Source: an uncultured Clostridia bacterium (lineage in GTDB: Bacteria; Bacillota; Clostridia; Christensenellales; Aristaeellaceae). Taken from it: a stretch of DNA of 64,000 nucleotides. A program made the translations under genes and the position numbers. Location: positions 4,897-68,896 of the forward strand of contig CAKTZR010000018.1 of the NCBI GenBank assembly GCA_934636105.1. The letters run 5' to 3'. Shown piece after piece: positions 1 through 9,338 of the stretch. Position 1 is the first letter of the stretch. Each line of letters begins with the position of its first letter. A model generated the notes under the pieces. It did not search any database, had not been told where the DNA came from, and saw only the letters and a program-made list of their open reading frames with translations.

Positions 1-499
1 CCATGTGGGCGATGTAACGGCTGTACAGCGAGCAGTTGATGGAAATCACACGGTTGATAAAGGCTTCCGGCAGGTCGGGGCGCACGTCGTTTTTCAGCCG
101 CGGCCAGAGATTGTGCTCGCGGACAATGCCGACGTAAAGTTCCTCGGAAAAGCGGTCGGAAAAGCAGTCGTAGCACACGCTGTCTTCATATTTACGCATG
201 TATTCCAGCTCCTGCGGGCAGAGCGCCGACCACTTCATGATGGTATAGATGATGGATTTGACCGTCTGCTCGGAATTGAGATTGGTGATATCCGCCTGCG
301 GCGCAAGGCGCAGCGTGTGTTCGTGCGCGGCGACATAGGCGGCGTGGAGCAGCGCTTCCTTGGTAGGAAAATAGCGGAAGGGCGTTCCCGCGGCGACCCC
401 GGCGCGCTCGCTGATTTTGGCCATTGGCACCATCGGCCCGTATTCGTTGAAAAGCTCAATGGTGGCGCGGAGGATTGCCTCGCGTGTCTGTGTGGGCAT
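1..499 (-). CDS. TetR/AcrR-family transcriptional regulator (3' end outside window)
   Basis: The reverse complement reads MPTQTREAILRATIELF at the N terminus, then a helix-turn-helix (about residues 25-48, containing KISERAGVAAGTPFRYF), the standard TetR DNA-binding domain. About 166 residues are visible and the frame is still open at the window edge, so the end of the ligand-binding domain is missing. The start ATG (497-499) has a weak AGG upstream. A good promoter lies upstream on the same strand (TTGACT, 17 bp, TAAACT; plus-strand 532-560). It is divergent from the secreted flavin reductase gene, so it may control that gene as well as itself; this is inference from layout. The ligand is unknown. 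Confidence 0.9.
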   Translation of the reverse strand, partial: MPTQTREAILRATIELFNEYGPMVPMAKISERAGVAAGTPFRYFPTKEALLHAAYVAAHEHTLRLAPQADITNLNSEQTVKSIIYTIMKWSALCPQELEYMRKYEDSVCYDCFSDRFSEELYVGIVREHNLWPRLKNDVRPDLPEAFINRVISINCSLYSRYIAHM

Positions 500-531
500 A
501 GAGAACCTGCTTTCGTGAAAAGAATAGAAAC

Positions 532-657
532 AGTTTAGAGCGGAACGGGGGAAAAGTCAAGCGGAAAAGAAAAGTCCGTTGACTATGCAAAAAACGAATA
601 AGCAAAGACGGCGATTGAGAAACGATATTTCCATTTTGAACTTGATATTGATATAAT
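532..657. promoter_or_regulatory. Divergent promoter region between TetR gene and flavin reductase gene
   Basis: Minus-strand promoter: TTGACT (555-560 complement), 17 bp, TAAACT (532-537 complement). Plus-strand promoter: an extended -10, TGATATAAT (649-657), with only a weak -35 (TTTCCA, 628-633), which suits an extended -10. Between them AGTCAA (555-560) and TTGACT (579-584) form an inverted repeat that overlaps the minus-strand -35. It is a candidate site for the TetR protein, not a proven one. Confidence 0.55.
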
Positions 658-718
658 GTTATCAGAAACGCGGAGAGAAGAGTTTCCGCATATATGAAAC
701 AAGAAAGGAAGAATCAAC

Positions 719-2539
719 ATGAAAAAACGTTTTGCAGTGCTTCTGACGGTTTTGATGTGTCTGACGTGTTTGGGTGCAATGGCGGAATCGTTTGAGCAGA
801 CGGTGGAATGGAACGCCGAATACGACGTCGTGGTTGTGGGCTACGGCAACGCGGGAGCGACGGCAGCCGTTACGGCGGCAGATGCGGGCGCAAAGGTCCT
901 GCTGATCGAAAAGGCGCCGAAAGGACATGAAGGCGGCAACTCTGCGATTTGCGCGCAGATTGTTGGTTTCTCCTATGATGCGGATGAAACGCTCAAATAT
1001 CTCAAGGCGATGCGCGGCGAATTCGATACGACAAGCGATGAAATTCTTGAAGTTTATGCAAAAGGATTGGCGGAAAATATCGATTGGGTGAAGTCCATGG
1101 GCGGCGATCCGGTGGATATGAAAGCGCATCGCGAATTCGAAATGCTGGAAGGCAATGAGAGCTTCTCGTATTTCACGATTTCGGGTACGATGATGGACGG
1201 TTCCATGTATAAATGGGATCAGAGCTTGGTTGAAGCCCGTGCGGATCAGATTGATGTCTGGTTTGAAACGCGTGGAACACGTTTGATTCAGGATCCGGAC
1301 ACCCGAATTATTCATGGCGTGGTCGCGGAGAATGATGGGAAAGAAATTCACATTCGGGCGAAGAACGGCGTAGTGCTTTGCACCGGCGGCTTTGAAAATG
1401 ATCCCAAGATGCTTCAGGATTATTTCAGCAGCACGACGATTAAATCCTTGGGCAACGCCTATTACAATACCGGCGACGGCATTCGCATGGCGATGCGTGT
1501 GGGCGCGAACCTTTGGCACATGAATAACATGGCGGGACCGGAATTGAATTACTACGATGAAACGAACGGCGTCATGTACCAGTATTTGTCTAACCGCCTG
1601 GCCAATAAAGGCGCGATTTATGTCAGCGGCACAGGCGAGCGTTTCTTTGACGAATCCGAAAAAATTGGTCATGGCAAAAAATATTTTTACGGCACGTATA
1701 TGCAGCATCCAATCCCGCATACGATGTATGCCATTTTCAATGATACCGCGATGATGGACGGCTCGGTTTATTCCGCGTGGAGCCTGAACAACCAGGAAGA
1801 ACTGGAAAAAGGCTGGATTGTCAAGGCGGATACGGTTGAAGAACTGGCTCAGAAAGTTGGCATAGATGCAGCGGGACTGGCCGCCCAGATTGAGAAGTGG
1901 AATGCTTCCTGCGCGGCGGGTGTGGATGAAGTTTTCGGACGCAGTGCGGAAACGTTGATTCCGCTGGATAAAGGACCGTATTATGCCATGAAACTGACCC
2001 CGGCCGTGGTCAACACGCAGGGCGGCCCGGAAAAGAACGAAAAGGGCGAGGTTTTGGATGTGGACGGTCAGCCGATCCCGCACTTGTATGAGGCTGGCGA
2101 GCTGGGCGACATTTGGGCGAATCTGTATCAGGCTTCCTGCAATATGGGCGGCGGTCTGATTTTCGGACGGATTTCCGGTGCGAATGCTGCGGCCGTGAAG
2201 GATGACGTGATTCAGGACGATATTATGACGGGCGAAGCTTATGTGCCGGTTTATACGACGGCGGATGCGTTCGAAGTGGGAGAAAACCAGTACATCGGCC
2301 AGGGATATGGCAAGTCCAGCAGTCCGATCGTCGTTCGTGTGACGGAAGTGGACGGCAGAATTGAGCAGGTTGAGGTGCTGGCGCATGAAGAAACGCCGAC
2401 AATTTCGGATCGTGCGATTGAGCAGATTCCGGCGGCTATCGTCGCGGCAAACAGCGCAGATGTGGACGTTGTGGCCGGCGCGACGCTGACCAGCAACGGC
2501 ATCAAAGACGCCGTAAAAGATGCGCTCGAAAATCGATGA
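719..2539 (+). CDS. Secreted FAD-dependent reductase with C-terminal FMN-binding domain (fumarate/urocanate reductase-like)
   Basis: 606 residues. A signal peptide (residues 1-23, MKKRFAVLLTVLMC..., cleavage likely after AMA) is followed by an FAD-binding Rossmann motif GYGNAGATAA (from residue 41) and a fumarate-reductase-type flavoprotein body. Residues about 520-606 form an FMN_bind domain ending in DVVAGATLTSNG; Thr589 sits where ApbE attaches FMN covalently. In this family electrons pass from the bound FMN to FAD and then to a small organic acceptor such as fumarate, urocanate or a cinnamate; the acceptor here cannot be told. No heme motifs (CxxCH) are present. The ATG at 719 has a good AAGAAAGGAAG site. 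The LysR gene follows on the same strand. Secretion plus covalent FMN fits the extracellular flavin-linked reductases of Gram-positive anaerobes. Confidence 0.85.
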   Translation: MKKRFAVLLTVLMCLTCLGAMAESFEQTVEWNAEYDVVVVGYGNAGATAAVTAADAGAKVLLIEKAPKGHEGGNSAICAQIVGFSYDADETLKYLKAMRGEFDTTSDEILEVYAKGLAENIDWVKSMGGDPVDMKAHREFEMLEGNESFSYFTISGTMMDGSMYKWDQSLVEARADQIDVWFETRGTRLIQDPDTRIIHGVVAENDGKEIHIRAKNGVVLCTGGFENDPKMLQDYFSSTTIKSLGNAYYNTGDGIRMAMRVGANLWHMNNMAGPELNYYDETNGVMYQYLSNRLANKGAIYVSGTGERFFDESEKIGHGKKYFYGTYMQHPIPHTMYAIFNDTAMMDGSVYSAWSLNNQEELEKGWIVKADTVEELAQKVGIDAAGLAAQIEKWNASCAAGVDEVFGRSAETLIPLDKGPYYAMKLTPAVVNTQGGPEKNEKGEVLDVDGQPIPHLYEAGELGDIWANLYQASCNMGGGLIFGRISGANAAAVKDDVIQDDIMTGEAYVPVYTTADAFEVGENQYIGQGYGKSSSPIVVRVTEVDGRIEQVEVLAHEETPTISDRAIEQIPAAIVAANSADVDVVAGATLTSNGIKDAVKDALENR

Positions 2540-2560
2540 GCTTTTGAAACAAATTTTAAG

Positions 2561-2597
2561 GGAGAGCAGAGACAAATCTGCTCTCCTTGTGTATAAT
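2561..2597 (+). terminator. Terminator of flavin reductase gene, overlapping a promoter for the LysR gene
   Basis: GGAGAGCAG (2561-2569) pairs with CTGCTCTCC (2578-2586), followed by a T-rich stretch. A likely promoter for the next gene uses GAGACA (2569-2574), 17 bp and TATAAT (2592-2597), so termination and initiation signals overlap. Confidence 0.65.
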
Positions 2598-2638
2598 TAA
2601 GTAAAAACGAAAGCTCGGTGCGGCGGGGAGAAAAACGC

Positions 2639-3544
2639 ATGAATTTCACAAGCTTAGTTTATTTTGTGGCAGTTGCGCAGGAAAACAGCTTTTCACGGGC
2701 TTCAGAAAAATTGTTTGTGGCGCAGCCTACGCTCAGTCGGCATATCCTCAATCTGGAGGAGGAATTGGGGTATAAATTATTCATTCGAGATACGCATTCC
2801 GTTCGATTGACGGAGGAAGGGCGTTCCTGCTTGCAGTATGCGCAGAATATTCTTCAAAACGTAGAGCGAATGAAGCAAATCCATACCGTAGGAAAAGAAG
2901 CGGATGGGATTGTTCAAGTCGGCTTTGTTGAATCTGTGGAAAATTTTCTGGTGCTTGAATTGGTACGGGAAGTCAGAAAGCGGTATCCCCGGATTAACGT
3001 TGTTGCAGTGCCGGGAAATCCGGCGGAAATACGAAAAAAATTTAATGAGAATAAGCTGGATATTTTATATATCCCCAAACCGGAAGCGGACACGATTCCA
3101 GAAATCGGGAAAAAGACAGTCGTGCGTCAGGGACTTCGGGTTTTCATGGCGAAGGATCATCCGCTGGCTGGAAAAAAAGAAATCCGAATGACCGATTTAA
3201 GCCGTGAGCGTCTGATTATGTTCAGGCCGGAAAGCGCGCCGGAAATTTATCATGCGATTCAGAACCGGATCAATCGGTTGGGTGTGCATTTTCGGGAGAT
3301 TGTTTTTGCAGATACGCCTTCCGAAATCTGCATGATGGTCAGCATCGGCGCGGGAATTGGACTCAATGCAAGCATTGGCACGCTGAACGCATACGACGTC
3401 ATCATCAAACAGATCGAAGACTGCCGGGACGGATTCGACGTGATGGCCTGCTGGAAAAAGAAAAATGCAAACCCCGTTTTGGAACTTGTGACCACGCTGA
3501 TCCATGAATTGAACAACAACCGGATAGCCGATATGGCAGATTGA
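2639..3544 (+). CDS. LysR-family transcriptional regulator
   Basis: 301 residues, normal length for LysR proteins. The N-terminal winged helix-turn-helix (residues about 1-60: MNFTSLVYFVAVAQE..., then LFVAQPTLSRHILNLEEELG) is typical, followed by a two-lobed effector-binding domain. I chose the ATG at 2639, since GGGGAG lies eight bases upstream and the protein then starts at the canonical LysR N terminus; an upstream in-frame ATG at 2618 lacks a site and adds seven residues. It lies just downstream of the exported flavin reductase and is a candidate regulator of it. The effector is unknown. Confidence 0.93.
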   Translation: MNFTSLVYFVAVAQENSFSRASEKLFVAQPTLSRHILNLEEELGYKLFIRDTHSVRLTEEGRSCLQYAQNILQNVERMKQIHTVGKEADGIVQVGFVESVENFLVLELVREVRKRYPRINVVAVPGNPAEIRKKFNENKLDILYIPKPEADTIPEIGKKTVVRQGLRVFMAKDHPLAGKKEIRMTDLSRERLIMFRPESAPEIYHAIQNRINRLGVHFREIVFADTPSEICMMVSIGAGIGLNASIGTLNAYDVIIKQIEDCRDGFDVMACWKKKNANPVLELVTTLIHELNNNRIADMAD

Positions 3545-3592
3545 CCGCAAAATTTTTTTGTCAATTTTTGGACGCTTTCGGAAAGAATGGCA

Positions 3593-3621
3593 TTGATTTT
3601 TTCCCAGCGTTGCGGTATGAT
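3593..3621 (+). promoter_or_regulatory. Promoter of pckA
   Basis: TTGATT (3593-3598), 17 bp, TATGAT (3616-3621). It implies a leader of roughly 95 bases before the PEP carboxykinase start codon. Confidence 0.7.
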
Positions 3622-3721
3622 ATAGGTGCTATCATGTGGGTAGTAGGGCTTGTGTATGGGCAGGCTCTCAATGCGGCTTTCTGTCATAGCCGACAGTATA
3701 CAAAAAGGAGTTGCATCAAAG

Positions 3722-5326
3722 ATGGCTAACATCGATCTTACGCAGTATGGGATCACCGGGACGACCGAAATCGTCTACAATCCGTCCTACGAAATGCTCT
3801 TCGAGGAGGAGACCAAGCCGGGTCTGGAGGGCTATGAAAAGGGACAGGTCAGCGAGCTGGGCGCGGTCAACGTCATGACCGGCATCTACACCGGCCGCTC
3901 CCCGAAAGACAAGTTCATCGTCATGGACGACACCTCCAAGGACACCGTGTGGTGGACCTCCGACGAGTACAAGAACGACAACCATCCGGCTTCCAAGGAA
4001 GCATGGGCGGCGCTCAAGGAGATCGCCAAGAAGGAGCTTTCCAACAAGCGCCTGTTCGTCGTGGACGCGTTCTGCGGCGCGAACAAGGATACCCGTATGG
4101 CTATCCGCTTCATCGTGGAGGTTGCCTGGCAGGCTCACTTCGTGACCAACATGTTCATCAAGCCGACTGAGGAAGAACTCAAGGACTTCAAGCCGGACTT
4201 CGTCGTTTACAACGCCTCCAAGGCGAAGGTGGAGAATTATAAGGAGCTGGGCCTCAACTCCGAGACCGCCGTGGCTTTCAACCTCACCACCCGCGAGCAG
4301 GTCATCGTCAACACCTGGTACGGCGGCGAGATGAAGAAGGGCATGTTCTCCATGATGAACTACTTCCTGCCGCTCAAGGGCATGGCTTCCATGCACTGCT
4401 CCGCCAACACGGACATGAACGGTGAGAACACCGCTATCTTCTTCGGCCTCTCCGGCACCGGCAAGACCACCCTCTCCACCGATCCGAAGCGCCTGCTCAT
4501 CGGCGACGACGAGCACGGCTGGGACGACAACGGCGTGTTCAACTTTGAGGGCGGCTGCTATGCGAAGGTCATCAACCTCGATAAGGATTCCGAACCGGAT
4601 ATCTACAACGCCATCAAGCGCAACGCTCTGCTCGAAAACGTGACCCTCGACGAGAACGGCAAGATCGATTTTGCCGATAAGTCCGTCACCGAGAACACCC
4701 GCGTTTCCTACCCGATCGATCACATCCAGAACATCGTGCGCCCGATTTCCTCCGCTCCGGCTGCGAAGAACGTCATCTTCCTGTCTGCGGATGCGTTCGG
4801 CGTGCTGCCGCCGGTTTCCGTGCTGACCCCGGAGCAGACCAAGTATTACTTCCTCTCCGGCTTCACCGCCAAGCTGGCCGGCACCGAGCGCGGCATCACC
4901 GAGCCGACCCCGACCTTCTCCGCGTGCTTCGGCCAGGCGTTCCTGGAGCTGCATCCGACCAAGTACGCCGAGGAACTGGTCAAGAAGATGGAAAAGAGCG
5001 GCGCGAAGGCCTATCTGGTCAACACCGGTTGGAACGGCACCGGCAAGCGCATCTCCATCAAGGATACCCGCGGCATCATCGACGCGATCCTCGACGGCTC
5101 CATCCTCAAGGCGCCGACCAAGAAGATCCCGCACTTTGATTTCGAAGTGCCGACCGAGCTGCCGGGCGTCGATCCCAAGATTCTCGACCCGCGCGACACC
5201 TACGCCGATCCTTCCGAATGGGAGAAGAAGGCGCAGGATCTGGCTTCCCGCTTCATCAAGAACTTCGCCAAGTACGAGGGCAATGAGGCTGGCAAGAAGC
5301 TGGTTGAGGCTGGCCCGAAGCTGTAA
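3722..5326 (+). CDS. pckA: Phosphoenolpyruvate carboxykinase (ATP)
   Basis: 534 residues, full length for the ATP-dependent family. Converts oxaloacetate plus ATP to phosphoenolpyruvate, CO2 and ADP in the cytoplasm; in anaerobes it can run in the carboxylating direction and conserve ATP. Visible motifs are the P-loop GLSGTGKTTLS (residues 242-252, kinase-1a), the metal/PEPCK motif GDDEHGW (261-267, kinase-2) and the N-terminal substrate loop TGRSPKDKF. The start at 3722 is set by AAAAGGAG about 11 bases upstream; in-frame codons farther upstream lie in the leader. Codons end almost always in C or G (GGC, ACC, GTC), more strongly than in neighbours, which suggests high expression. It has its own promoter and terminator. 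Confidence 0.97.
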   Translation: MANIDLTQYGITGTTEIVYNPSYEMLFEEETKPGLEGYEKGQVSELGAVNVMTGIYTGRSPKDKFIVMDDTSKDTVWWTSDEYKNDNHPASKEAWAALKEIAKKELSNKRLFVVDAFCGANKDTRMAIRFIVEVAWQAHFVTNMFIKPTEEELKDFKPDFVVYNASKAKVENYKELGLNSETAVAFNLTTREQVIVNTWYGGEMKKGMFSMMNYFLPLKGMASMHCSANTDMNGENTAIFFGLSGTGKTTLSTDPKRLLIGDDEHGWDDNGVFNFEGGCYAKVINLDKDSEPDIYNAIKRNALLENVTLDENGKIDFADKSVTENTRVSYPIDHIQNIVRPISSAPAAKNVIFLSADAFGVLPPVSVLTPEQTKYYFLSGFTAKLAGTERGITEPTPTFSACFGQAFLELHPTKYAEELVKKMEKSGAKAYLVNTGWNGTGKRISIKDTRGIIDAILDGSILKAPTKKIPHFDFEVPTELPGVDPKILDPRDTYADPSEWEKKAQDLASRFIKNFAKYEGNEAGKKLVEAGPKL

Positions 5327-5346
5327 GTCAAAACCGCATACCCACA

Positions 5347-5374
5347 GGGATATTCCGCAGGGAATATCCCTTTT
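5347..5374 (+). terminator. Rho-independent terminator of pckA
   Basis: GGGATATTCC (5347-5356) pairs with GGAATATCCC (5361-5370) across a 4-base loop and is followed by TTTT. Confidence 0.85.
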
Positions 5375-5449
5375 CAGTATCCAAACACTGGTTATTTCAA
5401 TTATCAAAACATAAAGAAAATAAAACTGAAAAAATATTTCAAAGCCCCC

Positions 5450-5592
5450 TTGACAGCAGCGCAAAACGGACTATAATAAGGGCGCCGTTCGGGAACGGAC
5501 GACGAAAACACGACCCGTAAAAAGGTTCAACGTGCGACCTTACATGACTGGCAATGTTACCAGCGGTGCAAGGCTAATGATTGGAGGTCTGC
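5450..5592 (+). promoter_or_regulatory. Promoter and structured leader of the hsp20 gene
   Basis: Promoter TTGACA (5450-5455), 16 bp, TATAAT (5472-5477), leaving a leader of about 105 bases. No CIRCE element is visible. GCGACCTT (5534-5541) can pair with the ribosome binding site region GGAGGTCTGC (5583-5592), with one bulged T, and AAGGT (5522-5526) can instead pair with ACCTT (5537-5541). CTGG...CCAG forms a small hairpin between them. This looks able to switch between hiding and exposing the ribosome binding site; the switching is inferred. Confidence 0.55.
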
Positions 5593-6051
5593 ATGATGAG
5601 CACTTATCTTCCTACTGTTTTCGGTGAAAACCTGATGGACGCTTTTGATGATTTCGACCTGTTCCGCGGCTTTGGCAACGTGGATCGCGCTTTGTACGGC
5701 AAACACGCGCAGAACGTGATGAAGACGGATGTCAAGGAGACGGATGACGGCTATGAGGTGGACGTTGATCTGCCGGGCTTCAAGAAGGACGAAATTCATC
5801 TGGAGCTGAACCACGGTTATCTGACCATCTCTGCGGAGAAATCTTTGGAGAAGGACAAGGAAAACAAACAGGGCAAGATGCTCCGTCAGGAGCGCTATTC
5901 GGGCGTGATGCAGCGCAGTTTCTATGTCGGTGAGCATTTGACGGAGGAGGACGTGAAAGCCTCGTATGAGAGCGGTGTCCTGCACATCAAATTCCCGAAG
6001 AAGGACGCGCTGAAAGCCCCCGAAAAGAAGAACATTCTGATTGAGGGCTAA
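5593..6051 (+). CDS. Small heat-shock protein, Hsp20/alpha-crystallin family
   Basis: 152 residues. The alpha-crystallin domain runs from about residue 45 to 140 (MKTDVKETDDGYEVDVDLPG at its start, ESGVLHIKFPKK near the end, the usual GVL motif of the last strand), followed by a short tail with the I-x-I-type motif ILIEG. Such proteins form oligomers that hold unfolding proteins without using ATP. Two ATGs in a row (5593 and 5596) follow GGAGG (5583-5587); spacing is 5 or 8 bases, so either may be used. Single-gene transcription unit with its own promoter and terminator. The leader may make expression temperature dependent. Confidence 0.94.
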   Translation: MMSTYLPTVFGENLMDAFDDFDLFRGFGNVDRALYGKHAQNVMKTDVKETDDGYEVDVDLPGFKKDEIHLELNHGYLTISAEKSLEKDKENKQGKMLRQERYSGVMQRSFYVGEHLTEEDVKASYESGVLHIKFPKKDALKAPEKKNILIEG

Positions 6052-6058
6052 CCACCAG

Positions 6059-6095
6059 CACCCTGTCGGCACACCCGACAGGGTGTTTTTCTTTT
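6059..6095 (+). terminator. Rho-independent terminator of hsp20 gene
   Basis: CACCCTGTCGG (6059-6069) pairs perfectly with CCGACAGGGTG (6075-6085) and is followed by TTTTTCTTTTT. Confidence 0.92.
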
Positions 6096-6226
6096 TGGAA
6101 AGATCAAGGTTTATTTGCGCGAACGACGTTTTTTCTGCACGAATGACGGGGAAAGAGGCTATAAATCGGATGGGTGAATCTGTTACAATATAGACAAAGA
6201 AAAAACAGATGCAAGGAGGATCACCC

Positions 6227-8224
6227 ATGAAAAAATCCCTGTCGGCTTTGCTGTCCGCCCTGCTGCTTGCCGCGGCGCTTCCGGCTGCGCTGGCGGAAAA
6301 CACGATCATCATGGGTAACCCGGCAACAGAGGCCACGCAGAGCGCCAACGCGGAGGTCTATCAGCTGCTGGATTTTGCCGATGAGCGCGAAAAGGAGTTC
6401 GCCACGCGCGGGCTGATAGCCGCGCCGGAAAGTCTCGTCATCACGGATGACAGCGGCACGGTCATTTTCAGCCAGCAGGCTTACGATTTCGTGCGCGATC
6501 AGGAAGCGCCCGCGTCGGCCAACCCGAGCCTGTGGCGCAACACCCAGCTCAACGCCTATTACGGCCTGTTCAAGGTGACGGATGACATCTATCAGGTGCG
6601 CGGCTACGACATCTCCAACATGACCTTTGTGCGCAGCGAGCACGGCTGGATCATCATGGACTGCATGTCCAGCGGCGTGACGGCCAAAGCTGCGCTGGAG
6701 CTGTTTGAAAGCGAGATGGGCGAGGCGAATATCGTCGCCGTCATCATCAGCCACGCGCATGTGGATCATTACGGCGGCATTGAGGGCGTGATTTCCGCCG
6801 AGGATGCGGCTGACCCGACCCTGCCGCTGGCGGAGCAGATTGCCTCCGGTAAGACGGCAATCATTGTGCCGGAAGGCTTTGAAGACGCGGTGATGAAGGA
6901 GAATGTATTCGTCGGCACGGCGATGAAGCGCCGCTCGATGTATCAGTACGGCTCGGCGCTGCGCAAGGGCGAAACGGGCAGTCTCTCCGTCGGTATCGGT
7001 CTGGCGGTGGCGCAGGGCGGCGTGGGTTACATCAACCCGACGCTGGAAATCAAGGAGGACGGCGAGGTGAACATTGACGGCGTGCGCGCGGTGTTCCAGC
7101 TCACGCCGGATACGGAATCCCCCGCCGAAATGAACACCTATTTCCCGGATTACAAGGCGCTCTGGATGGCCGAAAACTGCACCGGCACACTGCATAACCT
7201 CTACACCCTGCGCGGCGCGCAGGTGCGCGATGCGAACGGCTGGGCGCGCTACATCACCAAGGCGCAGACGCTGTTCGGCGGCGAAGCCGAGGTCGTGTTC
7301 CAATCCCACAACTGGCCGCATTGGGGTAACGACGTGATCGAAGAATACATGACCAACACGGCGGCGATTTACAAGTTCATTCATGATCAGACCGTGCTCT
7401 ATATCAATCAGGGCTACACCGAAACCGAGATTGCGGATATGATTAAGCTGCCGGAAGCGCTGGAAAAGGTCTGGTATACCCGGCAGTATTATGGCACGCT
7501 CAAGCATAACGCCAAGGCCGTCTATCAGCGCTATATGGGCTGGTATGACGCGAACCCGGTGCATCTGGACGAGCTGACGCCCAGCGACTACGCGGCCAAG
7601 CTGGTGGAGTATCTGGGCGACACGGATAAGGTGCTGGAGATGGCACAGGCGGATTACGACGAGGGCGAATACCAGTGGGTGGCGCAGATCACCAACACGC
7701 TGGTCTATGCCGACCCGGAGAACACGAAGGCCCGCCTGCTGTGCGCCGATGCGCTCGAGCAGCTGGGCTATCAGGCAGAATCCGGCGCGTGGCGCAACGC
7801 GTACCTTGTCGCGGCGTTTGAGCTGCGCAACGGCACGAAGTTCTACCCGGCGACCACGACCCTCGGCGTGGGCTCGACCGCGCAGAACATGGACGCGCAG
7901 ACGATGCTCGATTACATGGGCATTATGATGGATGCCGACAAACTGGCGGATAAGACCTTCACCGTCAACCTCGTGCTGAGCGATGCGGAAAACTATCTGC
8001 TCAAGATTCAAAACGGCGTGTTGCTTTACTATGAGGGCGAACAGGCCGAGCATGCGGATATCACGATCCGCGCTAAGCGGCTGGGCATTTTGGCGATTGC
8101 CAACCGCAGCGCCGACGCGATGAGCCGGACGATTGATGCGGTCGAGGGCGATGCGGCGCTGTATGACGCGCTCTGCAAGAGCATGACCCAGCTCTCACTG
8201 TATTTCAATATCATTGAGCCGTAA
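6227..8224 (+). CDS. Secreted alkyl sulfatase-type metallo-beta-lactamase-fold hydrolase
   Basis: 665 residues. A signal peptide (residues 1-24, cleavage after ALA) precedes a metallo-beta-lactamase domain with the zinc motif HAHVDH (176-181). A helical dimerisation region follows (about 345-480, containing KVWYTRQYYGTLKHNAKAVY) and then an SCP2-like C-terminal domain (about 540-665). This order matches the SdsA1/BDS1 alkylsulfatases, which release sulfate from long-chain alkyl sulfates such as SDS. The natural substrate here could be another sulfate ester, such as a host-derived one. The start at 6227 follows AAGGAGG by seven bases; an upstream in-frame codon at 6209 lacks a site. A TACAAT -10 lies at 6183-6188. 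Location outside the membrane or in the wall is inferred. Confidence 0.88.
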   Translation: MKKSLSALLSALLLAAALPAALAENTIIMGNPATEATQSANAEVYQLLDFADEREKEFATRGLIAAPESLVITDDSGTVIFSQQAYDFVRDQEAPASANPSLWRNTQLNAYYGLFKVTDDIYQVRGYDISNMTFVRSEHGWIIMDCMSSGVTAKAALELFESEMGEANIVAVIISHAHVDHYGGIEGVISAEDAADPTLPLAEQIASGKTAIIVPEGFEDAVMKENVFVGTAMKRRSMYQYGSALRKGETGSLSVGIGLAVAQGGVGYINPTLEIKEDGEVNIDGVRAVFQLTPDTESPAEMNTYFPDYKALWMAENCTGTLHNLYTLRGAQVRDANGWARYITKAQTLFGGEAEVVFQSHNWPHWGNDVIEEYMTNTAAIYKFIHDQTVLYINQGYTETEIADMIKLPEALEKVWYTRQYYGTLKHNAKAVYQRYMGWYDANPVHLDELTPSDYAAKLVEYLGDTDKVLEMAQADYDEGEYQWVAQITNTLVYADPENTKARLLCADALEQLGYQAESGAWRNAYLVAAFELRNGTKFYPATTTLGVGSTAQNMDAQTMLDYMGIMMDADKLADKTFTVNLVLSDAENYLLKIQNGVLLYYEGEQAEHADITIRAKRLGILAIANRSADAMSRTIDAVEGDAALYDALCKSMTQLSLYFNIIEP

Positions 8225-8273
8225 ACGCGGGCACCGCTGACTGTGACGGCGAGTTTATCTTAACAGTATAAAA

Positions 8274-8319
8274 GCACAAGCTCTATCAAACAAATCGGAT
8301 AGAGCTTGTGCTTGTTTTA
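8274..8319. terminator. Bidirectional terminator between the sulfatase-like gene and opp operon
   Basis: GCACAAGCTCTATC (8274-8287) pairs with GATAGAGCTTGTGC (8298-8311), 14 bp, with TTGTTTT on the plus-strand side and TTTTATA on the minus-strand side. Confidence 0.85.
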
Positions 8320-8330
8320 TAACGAAGAAA

Positions 8331-8378
8331 CGCCTCCCTCTTCGAGGGAGGTGTCGAACGGAGTGAGACGGAAGGAGT

Positions 8379-8379
<1 letters not shown>
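8331..8379. repeat. Family-1 palindromic repeat (GAGGGAGG type), copy 1
   Basis: CCTCCCTCTTCGAGGGAGG hairpin followed by a second small stem and GGAAGGAGT. It ends exactly at the oppF stop codon (TAA on the minus strand, 8379-8381). Same family as copies near 12.3, 16.2, 35.5, 37.2, 38.9 and 44.2 kb. Confidence 0.85.

Positions 8380-9337
<958 letters not shown>

Positions 9338-9338
<1 letters not shown>

Noticed and set aside
662..2575. Long open frame on the minus strand opposite the flavin reductase gene
   Set aside because: The plus-strand frame has a signal peptide, FAD and FMN motifs and a good ribosome binding site; the opposite frame has histidine- and arginine-rich text typical of a shadow frame.
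5450..5592. CIRCE operator ahead of the hsp20 gene
   Set aside because: No TTAGCACTC-N9-GAGTGCTAA dyad is present.
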